The notes: a model not told the origin generated them from the sequence alone. A stretch of 37,541 nt of DNA from Frankiales bacterium (GCA_025965935.1 JAOPVZ010000302.1:1-37541); one strand, 5' to 3'. Positions 1 through 7,673 are shown, counted from the first letter of the stretch. Made by a program: numbers and translations.

Positions 1-1296
1 GACCGTCCGCTGGGCTTGGTCGTTGAGCTTGAGGTGCACCCAGTCGACCGTGAAGTCGCGGCGCTTCTCCTGCGCCTTGGCGATGAACTCACCACGCAGC
101 CGGGCCCGGGTCGTCTGCGGCGGCACGGACTTGGCTTCGAAGGTCAGCAGGTCGGTCGTCGCCCGGTCGACCATCCCCTTCCGCTCCAGTAGGTAGTAGA
201 GCCCGCGATTGCGGTTCACGTCGTGGTACGCGAGGTCCAGCTGCGCCACGCGTGGGCTGGACAGCGCGAGGTCGTGCTTGCTGCGGTAGCGCTCGATGAG
301 CTGGTGCTTGATGACCCAGTCGATCTCACGGTCGACGAGACCCAGGTCGCCGGTCTCGATGGCCGTCAGGGTGCGGTCCCAGAGGTCCAGGACGCGCTTC
401 ACCAGGTCGTCGCTGCCGCGCCGGGCGACGAAGTCCTCTGCCTTGTTGTAGTACTCCCGCTGGATCTCGAGGGCACTGGCCTCACGACCGTTGGCAAGCT
501 TGACCTTCTTCTGACCGGTGAGGTCGTGGCTCACCTCGCGGATGGCCCGGATCGGGTTCTCCAGCGTCAGGTCGCGCATGACGACGCCGGCCTCGATCAT
601 CCGGAGCACCAGGTCGGTCGTGCCGACCTTGAGCAGCGTCGTCGTCTCCGACATGTTGCTGTCGCCCACGATGACGTGCAGCCGGCGGAACCGCTCGGCG
701 TCGGCGTGCGGCTCGTCGCGGGTGTTGATGATCGGTCGGCTCCGCGTGGTCGCGGAGCTGACGCCTTCCCAGATGTGCTCGGCCCGCTGACTCACGCAGA
801 ACACCGCGCCCCGGGGCGTCTGCAGGACCTTGCCGGCCCCGCAGATGACCTGACGGGTCACGAGGAACGGGATCAGTACGTCGGCAAGGCGCGTGAACTC
901 GCCGTGCCGCCCGACCAGGTAGTTCTCGTGGCAGCCGTAGGAGTTGCCGGCGCTGTCGGTGTTGTTCTTGAACAGGTAGATGTCGCCTGCGATGCCTTCC
1001 TCGCGCAGGCGCCGCTCGGCGTCGACGAGCAGCCCCTCGAGGATCCGCTCCCCAGCCTTGTCGTGCGTGACCAGGTCGAGTACCGAGTCGCACTCCGGGG
1101 TGGCGTACTCGGGGTGGCTACCGACGTCGAGGTAGAGCCGGGCGCCGTTCTTGAGGAAGACGTTGGAGCTCCGGCCCCAGCTGACCACCCGGCGGAACAG
1201 GTAGCGCGCCACCTCGTCCGGACTCAGGCGCCGCTGGCCTCGGAACGTGCACGTGACTCCGTACTCGTTCTCGATGCCGTAGATCCGACGCTCCAC
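1..1296 (-). CDS. pafA: Pup--protein ligase PafA (C-terminus beyond window edge)
   Basis: PafA uses ATP to join the C-terminal glutamate of Pup to lysines of target proteins, marking them for the proteasome in the cytoplasm. The glutamine-synthetase-like fold is clear: GIENEYGV near the N-terminus (Glu9, metal and ATP site), [11 protein letters not shown] with Asp57 at the catalytic-base position, [28 protein letters not shown] and KVGTTDLVL. The C-terminal domain runs to [16 protein letters not shown] at base 1, so roughly the last 20 residues lie outside the window. The GTG at 1294-1296 is chosen because it directly precedes the conserved ERRIYGIE; I see no strong Shine-Dalgarno there. The start has the family's Glu-x-Glu core altered to ENEY instead of the more common ETEF, which I treat as ordinary variation. 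Confidence 0.97.
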   Translation of the reverse strand, partial: MERRIYGIENEYGVTCTFRGQRRLSPDEVARYLFRRVVSWGRSSNVFLKNGARLYLDVGSHPEYATPECDSVLDLVTHDKAGERILEGLLVDAERRLREEGIAGDIYLFKNNTDSAGNSYGCHENYLVGRHGEFTRLADVLIPFLVTRQVICGAGKVLQTPRGAVFCVSQRAEHIWEGVSSATTRSRPIINTRDEPHADAERFRRLHVIVGDSNMSETTTLLKVGTTDLVLRMIEAGVVMRDLTLENPIRAIREVSHDLTGQKKVKLANGREASALEIQREYYNKAEDFVARRGSDDLVKRVLDLWDRTLTAIETGDLGLVDREIDWVIKHQLIERYRSKHDLALSSPRVAQLDLAYHDVNRNRGLYYLLERKGMVDRATTDLLTFEAKSVPPQTTRARLRGEFIAKAQEKRRDFTVDWVHLKLNDQAQRTV

Positions 1297-1341
1297 GTTC
1301 TGGACGCTACAGGCTGGTGGCGCGTTCGGCCCCGCACGGCC

Positions 1342-2928
1342 TCAGGCGCGGCGCCGCACGCCCACGAGGAGCAGCAGGCAGCCGACCCCGACCAGCCCGG
1401 CAGCCGCCGCCAGCAGCGACGCCACGGGAGCCCCGGTGAAGGGCAGCTCCGGCGGCACCACGATCGTGCCGCCACCGCCAGTGAAGTCACCCGTGGTGGC
1501 GTCACCGGAAGTACCGCCGCTCGTGCTGCCCGTCGTGGTGCCCGTCGTGGCGACACCCGTCGAGCCGCCGCCCTGGCCGCCGGTCGTGGTGCCGGTCGTC
1601 CCACCAGTGGTCGGGTCACCGGTCGTGGCGCCGGTCGTCGCGCCAGTGGTCCCGCCGGTCGTGGTGCCGGTCGTGGTGCCGGTCGTGCCCGTCGTGGTGC
1701 CGGTCGTGCCACCAGTGGTCCCGCCCGCGCTCGCCGTGGCGACGGTCGAGGTGTCCGAGCCGGAGGTCTTGTTGGTCGCGTCCGAGGGCTCGTGCGCCTT
1801 CACCGTCGCAGTGTCGGTGATGGAGGTGCCCGCGGCCGGACTCGACGCGGCGAGCACGAAGTTGCAGGTGGCGACGGCGCTGGCCGCCAGGGTGGCCGGC
1901 AGTGCCGGCGCGCAGGTCACGGGCACGGCCGCCGCAGCCCCCAGTGCGTCCGTCACGCCGTCGAGGGCGACGGTCACGGCGCTGGTGTTGGTGATGGTGA
2001 CGCGGTACGGCACGTTGGCGCCGGCGGCCGAGGCCGTCTCGGAGTCGTGGTACGTGGAGTCGCCGTCAGCGTCGTTCTCCTTGACGACGTTCAGCGAGAG
2101 CGCCGGCGGCACGTGAGTGCTCACCGTGGAGGTGTCCGAGCTGCCGACGGTGTGGTTGGGGTCCTCACCGGTGACGCACGACGGGTCGGCGGGCGCGCAC
2201 ACGTTGTCCGGGCCCTGGTGGGCGACGACGGCGACGGTGTTGGTCTTGCTGGAGCCGTCAGCGGGCGAGTAACCAGCGACGATCGCACCGCACGACGCCG
2301 AGGCCCCGGGCTGGATGAGGGCACCGATGAGGCTCGGCGTGCAGGTGAAGGTGATGGGGTTGCCGGCGACGGTGTCGACCAGGCTGTCGATCACGAGCGG
2401 GCTGGCGCCGTTGTTGGTGACGGTCACCGAGAACGGCACCGAGGCGCCCACCGAGTGCGAGGTCTCGCTGTCGGTGAAGGTGGCATCCCCGTTGGCGTCG
2501 TTGGTCTTGACCACCGTGAGCGCCAGCACCGGCGGGGTGACTGGCTTGCAGCCGTTGCCGTAGATGGCCTGCCCGGCCGCCGACCAGTTCAGGCCCAGGA
2601 AGTGCTGGACGACGCTGTTGCTGTCGGTGTAGTCGAACGGCGGGATGATGTCTCCCCAGGCGATGTGCTTGGCCTTGAGCGTCGCGTCCCAGACCGGGCC
2701 GGTGTGGGCGGCGTGGCCGCTGACGTCGCCGTCCTTGTCGGGTGTCTCGACGATGTAGGGGTTGTTGTTCGAGTTCGTCCCGTGGCAGATCGTCACCTTG
2801 CCGTTGCTGGAGCTGACGCTGGCCGCGTTCTGCAGGCCCAGCGCGGCGCCGCTGTTGGTGAGGAAGGCCAGGCTGCCGATGGCAGCGAAGGCGACCAGCC
2901 GAGTGTGGCGACGAAGCAGCGTGCGCAC
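1342..2928 (-). CDS. LPXTG-anchored surface protein with CH-x-T domain and two DUF11-like repeats
   Basis: A 528-residue exported protein probably fixed to the cell wall by a sortase. Residues 1-30 form a signal peptide (RRHTR followed by a hydrophobic stretch). Next comes a small domain with VTICHGT, GHAAHTGP and WGDIIPPFDY, a Cys/His pattern that recurs in secreted actinobacterial proteins and whose role I do not know. Two similar Ig-like repeats follow, each opening with an acidic loop (NDANGDATFTDSE, NDADGDSTYHDSE) that resembles a calcium-binding loop and each containing a Cys pair. A Thr/Gly-rich stalk at about 402-487 leads to LPFTG (495-499), one membrane segment and RRRA. No sortase is in the window. 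It separates pafA from the FKBP gene and is not part of the usual proteasome set; function may be adhesion, but that is inference. Confidence 0.9.
   Translation of the reverse strand: MRTLLRRHTRLVAFAAIGSLAFLTNSGAALGLQNAASVSSSNGKVTICHGTNSNNNPYIVETPDKDGDVSGHAAHTGPVWDATLKAKHIAWGDIIPPFDYTDSNSVVQHFLGLNWSAAGQAIYGNGCKPVTPPVLALTVVKTNDANGDATFTDSETSHSVGASVPFSVTVTNNGASPLVIDSLVDTVAGNPITFTCTPSLIGALIQPGASASCGAIVAGYSPADGSSKTNTVAVVAHQGPDNVCAPADPSCVTGEDPNHTVGSSDTSTVSTHVPPALSLNVVKENDADGDSTYHDSETASAAGANVPYRVTITNTSAVTVALDGVTDALGAAAAVPVTCAPALPATLAASAVATCNFVLAASSPAAGTSITDTATVKAHEPSDATNKTSGSDTSTVATASAGGTTGGTTGTTTGTTGTTTGTTTGGTTGATTGATTGDPTTGGTTGTTTGGQGGGSTGVATTGTTTGSTSGGTSGDATTGDFTGGGGTIVVPPELPFTGAPVASLLAAAAGLVGVGCLLLLVGVRRRA
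1474..1725 (-). repeat. Low-complexity Thr/Gly stalk-coding repeat
   Basis: The DNA is an irregular tandem array of units related to GTCGTGGTGCCG (plus strand), encoding the TTG/GGTTG stalk before the LPFTG signal. Because units are multiples of three bases, slippage would change stalk length without breaking the frame. Confidence 0.8.
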
Positions 2929-2943
2929 GAGAACCCCCTGTGT

Positions 2944-3046
2944 CGAGCACGGCTGTGCTCGTTACGACGGTGGTCTCGCCACTGGCTCGACGCACGATCA
3001 GGCGACCGTGTTTTCTCCGTGCCCGAGGGCCGGTGAGGATCGTGCG
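2944..3046 (-). promoter_or_regulatory. Structured 5' leader of the LPXTG gene
   Basis: Two inverted repeats lie in the 240-base gap upstream of the surface-protein gene. A 7-bp stem with a 4-base loop (CGAGCAC, 2944-2950; GTGCTCG, 2955-2961) sits just upstream of the G-rich ribosome-binding site (AGGGGG) and the GTG start at 2928. A second pair of perfect 9-base arms, CGCACGATC (2991-2999) and GATCGTGCG (3038-3046), encloses 38 bases. They could fold in the mRNA or act as an operator. I recognise no known riboswitch class here and cannot place a promoter with confidence. Confidence 0.4.
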
Positions 3047-3148
3047 CGTCAACGCTCTTGTCGTACTCAAGGTGCTGCGTACTAATGCGGGCGGGTATGG
3101 CCTTTTGGGGTCATCCGCCGTGGTCCTTCGATGTCAGCCGGCAGTCAG

Positions 3149-3168
3149 CCGATCGGCCAACCGATCGG
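3149..3168 (-). terminator. Hairpin directly after the FKBP stop codon
   Basis: CCGATCGG (3149-3156) and CCGATCGG (3161-3168) are self-complementary arms around a 4-base loop, beginning the base after the FKBP stop codon (3169-3171). No U-tract follows, which is common for actinobacterial terminators. It would end the pup-to-FKBP transcript and separate it from the LPXTG gene. Confidence 0.5.
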
Positions 3169-3696
3169 TCAGCCGATGGCGACCAGGTCGATGATGAACG
3201 CGAGGCTGCCTCCAGGAACGGGACCCTGGCTGCCGTACCCGTCCTTGGGCGGGATGACGACGAGACGACGGCCCCCGACCTGCATTCCCGTGACTCCCTT
3301 GCTGAAGCCGGGGATGACGTTGCCGCCGATGTCGAAGGCGAAGGTGTTGTCGCAGCTGATCTTCCAGGAGGAGTCGAACTCCGCACCGGTCTTGTAGTTG
3401 ACCCCGACGTACTTCACCGTGACGCTGTCGCCGTTCTTCGCTGCCGGACCGGTGCCCACGACGATGTCCTTGGTCGTGGTCTCCAGCGGCGCCGGGGTCT
3501 TCGGCACGGTGTAGGTGGGCTTCTGCGTGAGGTCCGTGGCCGGGCCAGGGGTGGGGCACAGCCGGGGTTGGGTCGGCGACGGCGTGGGTGTGGGTGTGGG
3601 TGTGGGCGTCGGCGCCTGCCCGACCGTGCTGGTGCTGCCGCCGCAAGCGGTGAGCCCGGCGAGCAGAACGGCAGTGAGGACGAACGTGCGCTTCAC
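3169..3696 (-). CDS. FKBP-type peptidyl-prolyl isomerase lipoprotein
   Basis: A 175-residue exported lipoprotein expected to catalyse proline cis-trans isomerisation outside the membrane. The N-terminus is a lipoprotein signal (MKRTFVL, hydrophobic core, LTAC lipobox with Cys18), followed by a Pro-Thr spacer at about 29-42 and a single FKBP domain in the C-terminal half: DSVTVKYVGVNYKTGAEFDSSW, FDIGGNVIPGFSKGVTGMQVGGRR and PPKDGYGSQGPVPGGSLAFIIDL. The GTG start overlaps the prcA stop by four bases (GTGA), so the two are probably translationally coupled. FKBP genes next to prcA are, from memory, a recurring arrangement in actinobacterial proteasome loci; the functional reason is not known, since the proteasome is cytoplasmic and this protein is not. 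Confidence 0.93.
   Translation of the reverse strand: MKRTFVLTAVLLAGLTACGGSTSTVGQAPTPTPTPTPTPSPTQPRLCPTPGPATDLTQKPTYTVPKTPAPLETTTKDIVVGTGPAAKNGDSVTVKYVGVNYKTGAEFDSSWKISCDNTFAFDIGGNVIPGFSKGVTGMQVGGRRLVVIPPKDGYGSQGPVPGGSLAFIIDLVAIG
3584..3607. repeat. Hexanucleotide tandem repeat in the FKBP gene
   Basis: Four near-perfect GTGGGT units (plus strand) encode the Pro-Thr spacer between the lipid-anchored Cys and the FKBP domain. Slippage would add or remove Pro-Thr pairs without a frameshift. Confidence 0.75.
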
Positions 3697-4397
3697 GAGG
3701 TGCCGGCTCCGATGATCGTGCCGAGGCGCTCGGCAGTGAGTCGCCTGAACGCGCGACGGGCTCGGGTGCGGTCGAGGACAGCGGCCTCGATCGCCTCCAC
3801 CGGGATGTCCCGGCGCTCGACACCCTCGGGCGGGGTCGACAGTGCCTTCAGCCCCAGCCGCACCGCTGTGTCGAGGTCGGCGTCAGCGACGTGCTCGTCG
3901 CGGAGCACCGCCGCGATCGGCTCTGCCGTACCGCCCATCACGATGAAGCCGTGCTCCTCCTGGACCATGCCGTCGAAGGTGAGCCGGTAGAGCTGGTCGT
4001 CCGCGACGGTCGGACCCACCTCCGCGACGGTCAGCTCGACCTCGAACGGCTTGCCCGCTTCGGTGAAGATCGCGCCGAGCTGCTGGGCGTAGGCGTTGGC
4101 GAGGCCGCGGCTCGTCACGTCACTGCGGTCGTAGCGGTAGCCGGTGAAGTCGGCGTAGCGCACACCGGCGACCCGGAGGTTCTCGAACTCGTTGTACTTG
4201 CCGACAGCGGCGAAGGCGATCCGGTCGTAGATCTCGCTGATCTTGTGGAGCGCCTTGTTGGGGTTCTCCCCGCAGAGCAGGATCCCGTCGCTGTACGTCA
4301 TGACGAGGACCGAGCGACCACGTGCGATGCCCTTGCGGGCGTAGTCGCTCTTGTCCCGCATGACCTGCTCGGGACTGACGTAGAACGGTGTGGACAT
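3693..4397 (-). CDS. prcA: Proteasome alpha subunit
   Basis: PrcA forms the outer seven-membered rings of the 20S core and gates substrate entry. The 234-residue product starts with STPFYVSPEQVMRDKSDYARKG, the alpha-subunit N-terminal gate helix, and keeps the proteasome fold (GRSVLVMTYSDGILLCGENPN, KISEIYDRIAFAAVGKYNEF, YAQQLGAIFTEAGKPFEVEL). Unlike PrcB it lacks a processed N-terminal Thr, as expected for an alpha subunit. It follows prcB by 26 bases and overlaps the FKBP lipoprotein gene by four bases, so the three form one transcription unit. The C-terminal tail is somewhat shorter than the mycobacterial protein (248 residues, from memory). Confidence 0.96.
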   Translation of the reverse strand: MSTPFYVSPEQVMRDKSDYARKGIARGRSVLVMTYSDGILLCGENPNKALHKISEIYDRIAFAAVGKYNEFENLRVAGVRYADFTGYRYDRSDVTSRGLANAYAQQLGAIFTEAGKPFEVELTVAEVGPTVADDQLYRLTFDGMVQEEHGFIVMGGTAEPIAAVLRDEHVADADLDTAVRLGLKALSTPPEGVERRDIPVEAIEAAVLDRTRARRAFRRLTAERLGTIIGAGTS

Positions 4398-4423
4398 GGT
4401 GCAGGCTCTCCTCGCGAGTTCCG

Positions 4424-5245
4424 TCAGCCGCCGGGGCGGGTCATGCGCTCGGCCACGATCGCCTCGACGACTGCCGTGACCTCGTTCTCGGGCACCCGTC
4501 GCAGACCGTCAGCCGTGACGCTCATGACGACCGGGAAGATCCTGCGGGCCAGGTCGGGCCCGCCGGTCGCGCTGTCGTCATCGGCCGCGTCGTAGAGCGC
4601 GTCGACCGACATCCGGATCGCGTCCGCCTCGGTCGCGTCCTCCCGGTACTTCTTCTTCAGCGCGCCTCGGGCGAACACCGATCCGCTTCCGACGCTGTGG
4701 AAGCTGTGCTCTTCGTAGCGCCCCCCGGTCACGTCGTAGCTGAAGACCCGGCCGACCCCCTGCTCCAGGTCGTAGCCCGCGAACAGCGGCACCACCGCCA
4801 GGCCCTGCATCGCCATGGCCAGGTTGCTCCGGATCATGTTGGACAGCCGGTTGGCCTTGCCGTCGAGGCTCATCGTGCTGCCCTCGAGCTTCTCGTAGTG
4901 CTCGAGCTCGACCTGGAACAGCCGGACCATCTCGATCGCCAGCCCGGCCGTGCCGGCGATCCCGACGCAGCTGTAGTCGTCCGCCGGGAACACCTTCTCG
5001 ATGTCGCGCTGCGCGATGACGTTGCCCATCGTGGCCCGCCGGTCGCCGGCCATCACCACTCCCCCGTCGTGCGTGACCGCGACGATCGTCGTCCCGTGCG
5101 GCGCCTCCACCGTCGATCCCGGCGGCAGCGTCAGTCGGGAGTTGAGGAGGTCGGGGGCGACCCCTCCGAGGAAGTCGGTGAAGCTGCTGCTCCCCGGCGC
5201 TGTGAAAGCAGCCGGAAGTCGTCCGTTGAGTCCGAGCTCAGCCAC
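4424..5245 (-). CDS. prcB: Proteasome beta subunit, catalytic
   Basis: PrcB makes the inner rings with the proteolytic sites. The GTG at 5243-5245 ([14 protein letters not shown]) gives a 51-residue propeptide and places Thr52 ([19 protein letters not shown]) as the N-terminal nucleophile after self-cleavage, close to the 57-residue propeptide of the mycobacterial enzyme. The propeptide contains the familiar [15 protein letters not shown]. Further motifs are [35 protein letters not shown] and [23 protein letters not shown] sequence lies about 13 bases before the start. In-frame sequence continues upstream to a start near 5407, but that extension is the antiparallel-unrelated overlap with the endonuclease gene and matches no PrcB. 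The first 115 bases overlap the end of the endonuclease VII gene in another frame. Confidence 0.96.
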   Translation of the reverse strand: MAELGLNGRLPAAFTAPGSSSFTDFLGGVAPDLLNSRLTLPPGSTVEAPHGTTIVAVTHDGGVVMAGDRRATMGNVIAQRDIEKVFPADDYSCVGIAGTAGLAIEMVRLFQVELEHYEKLEGSTMSLDGKANRLSNMIRSNLAMAMQGLAVVPLFAGYDLEQGVGRVFSYDVTGGRYEEHSFHSVGSGSVFARGALKKKYREDATEADAIRMSVDALYDAADDDSATGGPDLARRIFPVVMSVTADGLRRVPENEVTAVVEAIVAERMTRPGG

Positions 5246-5727
5246 AGTGGGTCCCGGGTCCTCTCCAGGTAGTCGATCGCCTTCTCCAGAATGTCTACAC
5301 GGTCCCTGAACTGCCCGAGTCCCCCGTTGCAGTTGAAGCAGAGGATCCCGCGCACGTGTCCCTTCTCGTGGCAGTGATCGACCTGCGCCGCCGGCTGCTC
5401 GCCGCATAGCGCGCAGAGATCTCCCTGATCGAGCAGGATCTCGTTGAACTCGCCCGCCTCGAGGCCGTACCTGGCGCGGCGGTGATATTCAGCGGACCCT
5501 CCGTACAACCGCTGTCGTGATTCCCTACTGCGTGCATTGTTGCAAGGCTTACAGTATGTGTGTCTGCCGCTTGCCTTGTTCGGGGCGGGCGGGAATTCTT
5601 CCTCGGGCTTCACCCCCGTGCAGTCGGGGCACCGGCGCAGGCCCTCTGGCAGTGCCTCGGGCTGCCTTACGGACTTTCCCTGCGCAGCCATACGCTTGCG
5701 ATAGCTGGCTCGTGATCGCTTCAGCAT
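5131..5727 (-). CDS. Recombination endonuclease VII family protein (HNH), main intact part
   Basis: This reading frame holds a zinc ribbon ([14 protein letters not shown], then [20 protein letters not shown]) and an HNH/endonuclease VII domain: [39 protein letters not shown], and [13 protein letters not shown]. Endonuclease VII-like enzymes cut branched DNA; whether this one does is unknown. From memory, such genes sit between pup and prcB in Streptomyces and Frankia, so the position is conserved. The ATG at 5725-5727 is used because AAGGG lies five bases upstream; it gives 198 residues. A first zinc ribbon of the ancestral protein lies just upstream in a different frame (see 5728-5827). Codon use is unlike its neighbours, with AGA, ACA, TGT, AAT, TAT and AGG codons. 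The C-terminus overlaps prcB by 115 bases. Confidence 0.75.
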   Translation of the reverse strand: MLKRSRASYRKRMAAQGKSVRQPEALPEGLRRCPDCTGVKPEEEFPPAPNKASGRHTYCKPCNNARSRESRQRLYGGSAEYHRRARYGLEAGEFNEILLDQGDLCALCGEQPAAQVDHCHEKGHVRGILCFNCNGGLGQFRDRVDILEKAIDYLERTRDPLWLSSDSTDDFRLLSQRRGAAASPTSSEGSPPTSSTPD

Positions 5728-5827
5728 GCAGGCCCTTGCAGTAACTCCCCCGCCCGTCGCTGCGCTTACGGGCCTTCGGGAAGTCGTCCAGCGACAACAA
5801 CGCACCACAGTCGAGACATTCCTTCAT
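5728..5827 (-). pseudogene. Detached N-terminal zinc ribbon of the endonuclease VII gene (frameshift)
   Basis: From the ATG at 5827 the sequence reads MKECLDCGALLSLDDFPKA and on to GRGSYCK, a clean zinc-ribbon start (Cys4, Cys7, Cys30). After the AAG codon at 5735-5737 come four bases GGCC (5731-5734) where three are expected; reading past the extra base restores the matching ribbon Cys (TGC, 5728-5730) and joins the frame of the endonuclease body. In its own frame this piece runs on without homology to a stop at 5549. The full gene would be 231 residues with two zinc ribbons. It may be a real mutation, an assembly error, or a +1 frameshift site; I cannot tell which. Confidence 0.65.
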
Positions 5828-5892
5828 GCCGCCATTATTGCGGCCGGCTGCGACAGTCTCCTGCGTCGGTTTAGGATATCCACACGGTTAAT

Positions 5893-6102
5893 TCATTGTC
5901 CGCCTTTTTGTACGTATCCCTTAACGAACTCCTCGGCATTCGACTCGAGCACCTCATCGATCTCGTCGAGCAGGTCGTCGACGTCGGAGGTCAGCTCCTC
6001 AACGCGCTCCTGAACGTCCGTGGACGTCTCAGCGACGACCTCCTCGGTCTCCTCGGTCGTCTTGCTGGCGCGCTCCTGGCCGCCGCTGTCCTTGCTCGCC
6101 AT
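5893..6102 (-). CDS. pup: Prokaryotic ubiquitin-like protein Pup
   Basis: Pup is the small, disordered tag attached to proteasome substrates. The 69-residue protein begins MASKDSGGQERASKTTEETE, contains the helical segment that binds the ARC coiled coil (TDVQERVEELTSDVDDLLDE), and ends EEFVKGYVQKGGQ. The terminal Gln means Dop must deamidate it to Glu before PafA can use it. AAGGAG lies seven bases before the ATG. Downstream (65 bases, unusually AT-rich, 5828-5892) is the endonuclease gene; upstream the strand switches to a plus-strand gene, so 6103-6183 must hold the pup promoter as well as that of the divergent gene. I could not assign -35/-10 boxes reliably. Confidence 0.98.
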   Translation of the reverse strand: MASKDSGGQERASKTTEETEEVVAETSTDVQERVEELTSDVDDLLDEIDEVLESNAEEFVKGYVQKGGQ

Positions 6103-6183
6103 GACTGCTCCTTGGGAGTTGCGGGATGGCTCTGGTTCGAACCTATGTCACCTGTCGGCGGCTGGCGCGGCAATGATGAGGGT

Positions 6184-7008
6184 GTGGACCTCTACGCGTT
6201 GCCGCCCGAGGAGTTCACGGCGGCGCGGGACGCGGCGGCGAAGGAGGACAAGAGCCTCAAGGCCCTGCGCAAGCCGTCCGTGTCGGCCTGGGTGGTCAAC
6301 ACCTTGGTACGACGGGAGCCGGCGCTGCTCGACCAGCTGGTGGAGCTGGGCGCGTCGCTGCGGGAGGCGACGAGCGCGGGCCAGGGCGATCAGCTGCGCG
6401 AGCTGACGGAGCAGCGACACCAGCTGGTGCAGGCGGTGACCGCACAGGCGGTGGGGTTCGTCGAGCGGGACATCACGCCACAGGTGCGGACCGAGGTCGC
6501 CCAGACCTTGGAGGCGGCGATGGCGGACCCGTCGAGCGCCCAGGCGGTGCAGTCCGGGCAGCTGGTGCGCGCGCTCAGCTACGCCGGCCTCGGCGGTGTG
6601 GATCTCGAGGGCGCGGTGGCAGACCTGCCGAAACCCAAGGCGGCAGTCCGGAAGGACGCCTCCAAGAAGCTCCAGAAGCTGGAGTCCGCAGCCCTGGACG
6701 CGCAGGGCGCCCTCGACGACGCGGTGCGCCTCGCCGAGCGGACCAGCCAGGCCTACGACGTGGCTGACAAGGCGACCGAGGCGACCGCCCGGGAGGTCGG
6801 ACGCGGGGAGGAGCAGACCGAGGCCCTCCGGCAGCAGCTCAAGGAGGCCGAGCAGGAGCTGCAGACCGCACGCTCCCGGCACTCCAAGGCCGCCAAGGAC
6901 CTCGAGGAGCTGCAACGCAAGGCCGAACGCGCAACGAAGGCCGTCGCCGAGGCGCAGGACGCCGCGGACGCCACGCGCAAGGCGCTCGACGCGGCCCGCA
7001 GATCGTGA
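6184..7008 (+). CDS. Conserved protein of unknown function with C-terminal coiled coil
   Basis: I recognise only the general type: an actinobacterial protein opening with DLYALPPEEFTAARDAAAKE and a helical N-terminal domain (KALRKPSVSAWVVNTLVRRE, LLDQLVELGASLREA), then from about residue 155 a long charged coiled coil rich in Ala, Glu, Lys and Gln. No signal peptide, membrane segment or catalytic motif is visible. GTG at 6184 fits the start of related proteins; ATG at 6145 would add 13 residues and is the alternative. Its stop overlaps the GTG of the nucleotidyltransferase gene by four bases, so the two are coupled. Transcribed divergently from pup and inserted between pup and dop. A link to the proteasome is possible from position but unproven. 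Confidence 0.72.
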   Translation: MDLYALPPEEFTAARDAAAKEDKSLKALRKPSVSAWVVNTLVRREPALLDQLVELGASLREATSAGQGDQLRELTEQRHQLVQAVTAQAVGFVERDITPQVRTEVAQTLEAAMADPSSAQAVQSGQLVRALSYAGLGGVDLEGAVADLPKPKAAVRKDASKKLQKLESAALDAQGALDDAVRLAERTSQAYDVADKATEATAREVGRGEEQTEALRQQLKEAEQELQTARSRHSKAAKDLEELQRKAERATKAVAEAQDAADATRKALDAARRS

Positions 7009-7673
7009 GCGTCGAGGAAGGCAGGGAGATCCTCCGCGCCCACCAGCAGCGACTGGATCCCTTGCGGTGCAAGGGTTTCTTCGTGCATGGCTCGCTCGGC
7101 CTGGGCGGCTACCACCACGGCATCAGTGACCTGGACCTCGTCGTCCGCCTCGACCACCAGCTGACTCCGCCGGAACGTGCGCTTGTCGCGGACAGCCACA
7201 GGAACGCCGGACCGTTGCTGTCTGCCGCCTACGTACTCGAAGCCAGCGATCCCGAGCAGAGGCACCCGACGTGGACGCACGGCTGGCACGGCGAGCGCCG
7301 GGCCAGCCTCATCACCCGGGCCGAGCTGCACCTCGCCCACCCGCGCGACTGGCCCGAGATCCCCGACGTGCCAGGCGTTGTGACCCAGGAGGTCCGCCGT
7401 GCCTGGAGCCGTGAGCGCCTGACCACCTACCTCCGCGCCGAGTACGTCGACCTAGCTCTGACCTCGCTGGCGCGGGCCTGTCTGACCCGCCGGACCGGGC
7501 TCCTGACGGGCAAGGACGAGGCCATCGCGCACTTGCGTGACCTCGGCGTGCCGGGCCGGCTCGCGGTGGCTGTCGCGGATCGCCGACAGGGGCGAGAGCC
7601 CTTGGCGCACAACAGGTTCAGCCGAGCCGCCGCCACTCGCCGTACCGTCAAGCGCTTGCTCGACGAGCTCTAG
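7005..7673 (+). CDS. Nucleotidyltransferase-fold protein, aminoglycoside adenylyltransferase-like
   Basis: The 222-residue product has the Pol-beta nucleotidyltransferase signature: [20 protein letters not shown] with Gly29-Ser30 and the metal-binding Asp42 and Asp44. The C-terminal half is helical, with [20 protein letters not shown] and [13 protein letters not shown], the layout of ANT(3'')/ANT(9)-type adenylyltransferases, which adenylylate a small molecule. Similarity is structural in kind and does not show that it inactivates antibiotics. GTG at 7005 overlaps the preceding stop (GTGA). Its TAG stop overlaps the dop stop in the convergent direction: bases 7670-7673 read CTAG and serve both genes. 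An alternative is a toxin-antitoxin MNT-type enzyme, but no HEPN partner is present. Confidence 0.75.
   Translation: MSVEEGREILRAHQQRLDPLRCKGFFVHGSLGLGGYHHGISDLDLVVRLDHQLTPPERALVADSHRNAGPLLSAAYVLEASDPEQRHPTWTHGWHGERRASLITRAELHLAHPRDWPEIPDVPGVVTQEVRRAWSRERLTTYLRAEYVDLALTSLARACLTRRTGLLTGKDEAIAHLRDLGVPGRLAVAVADRRQGREPLAHNRFSRAAATRRTVKRLLDEL

Noticed and set aside
223-3036. Long plus-strand open frame of 937 codons
   Set aside because: It is antisense to pafA and the LPFTG gene, has no domain pattern and arises from GC-rich codon bias; both opposite genes are clearly real.
3584-3607. Phase-variable switch in the FKBP gene
   Set aside because: The repeat unit is six bases, so unit gain or loss cannot turn the gene off; it would only change spacer length.
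5246-5407. Upstream extension of prcB to a start at 5407
   Set aside because: The extra 54 residues match no PrcB propeptide and fall inside the endonuclease HNH domain in another frame.
7005-7673. MNT/HEPN toxin-antitoxin pair
   Set aside because: The nucleotidyltransferase motif is present, but the partner is a coiled-coil protein with no HEPN RX4-6H motif visible.
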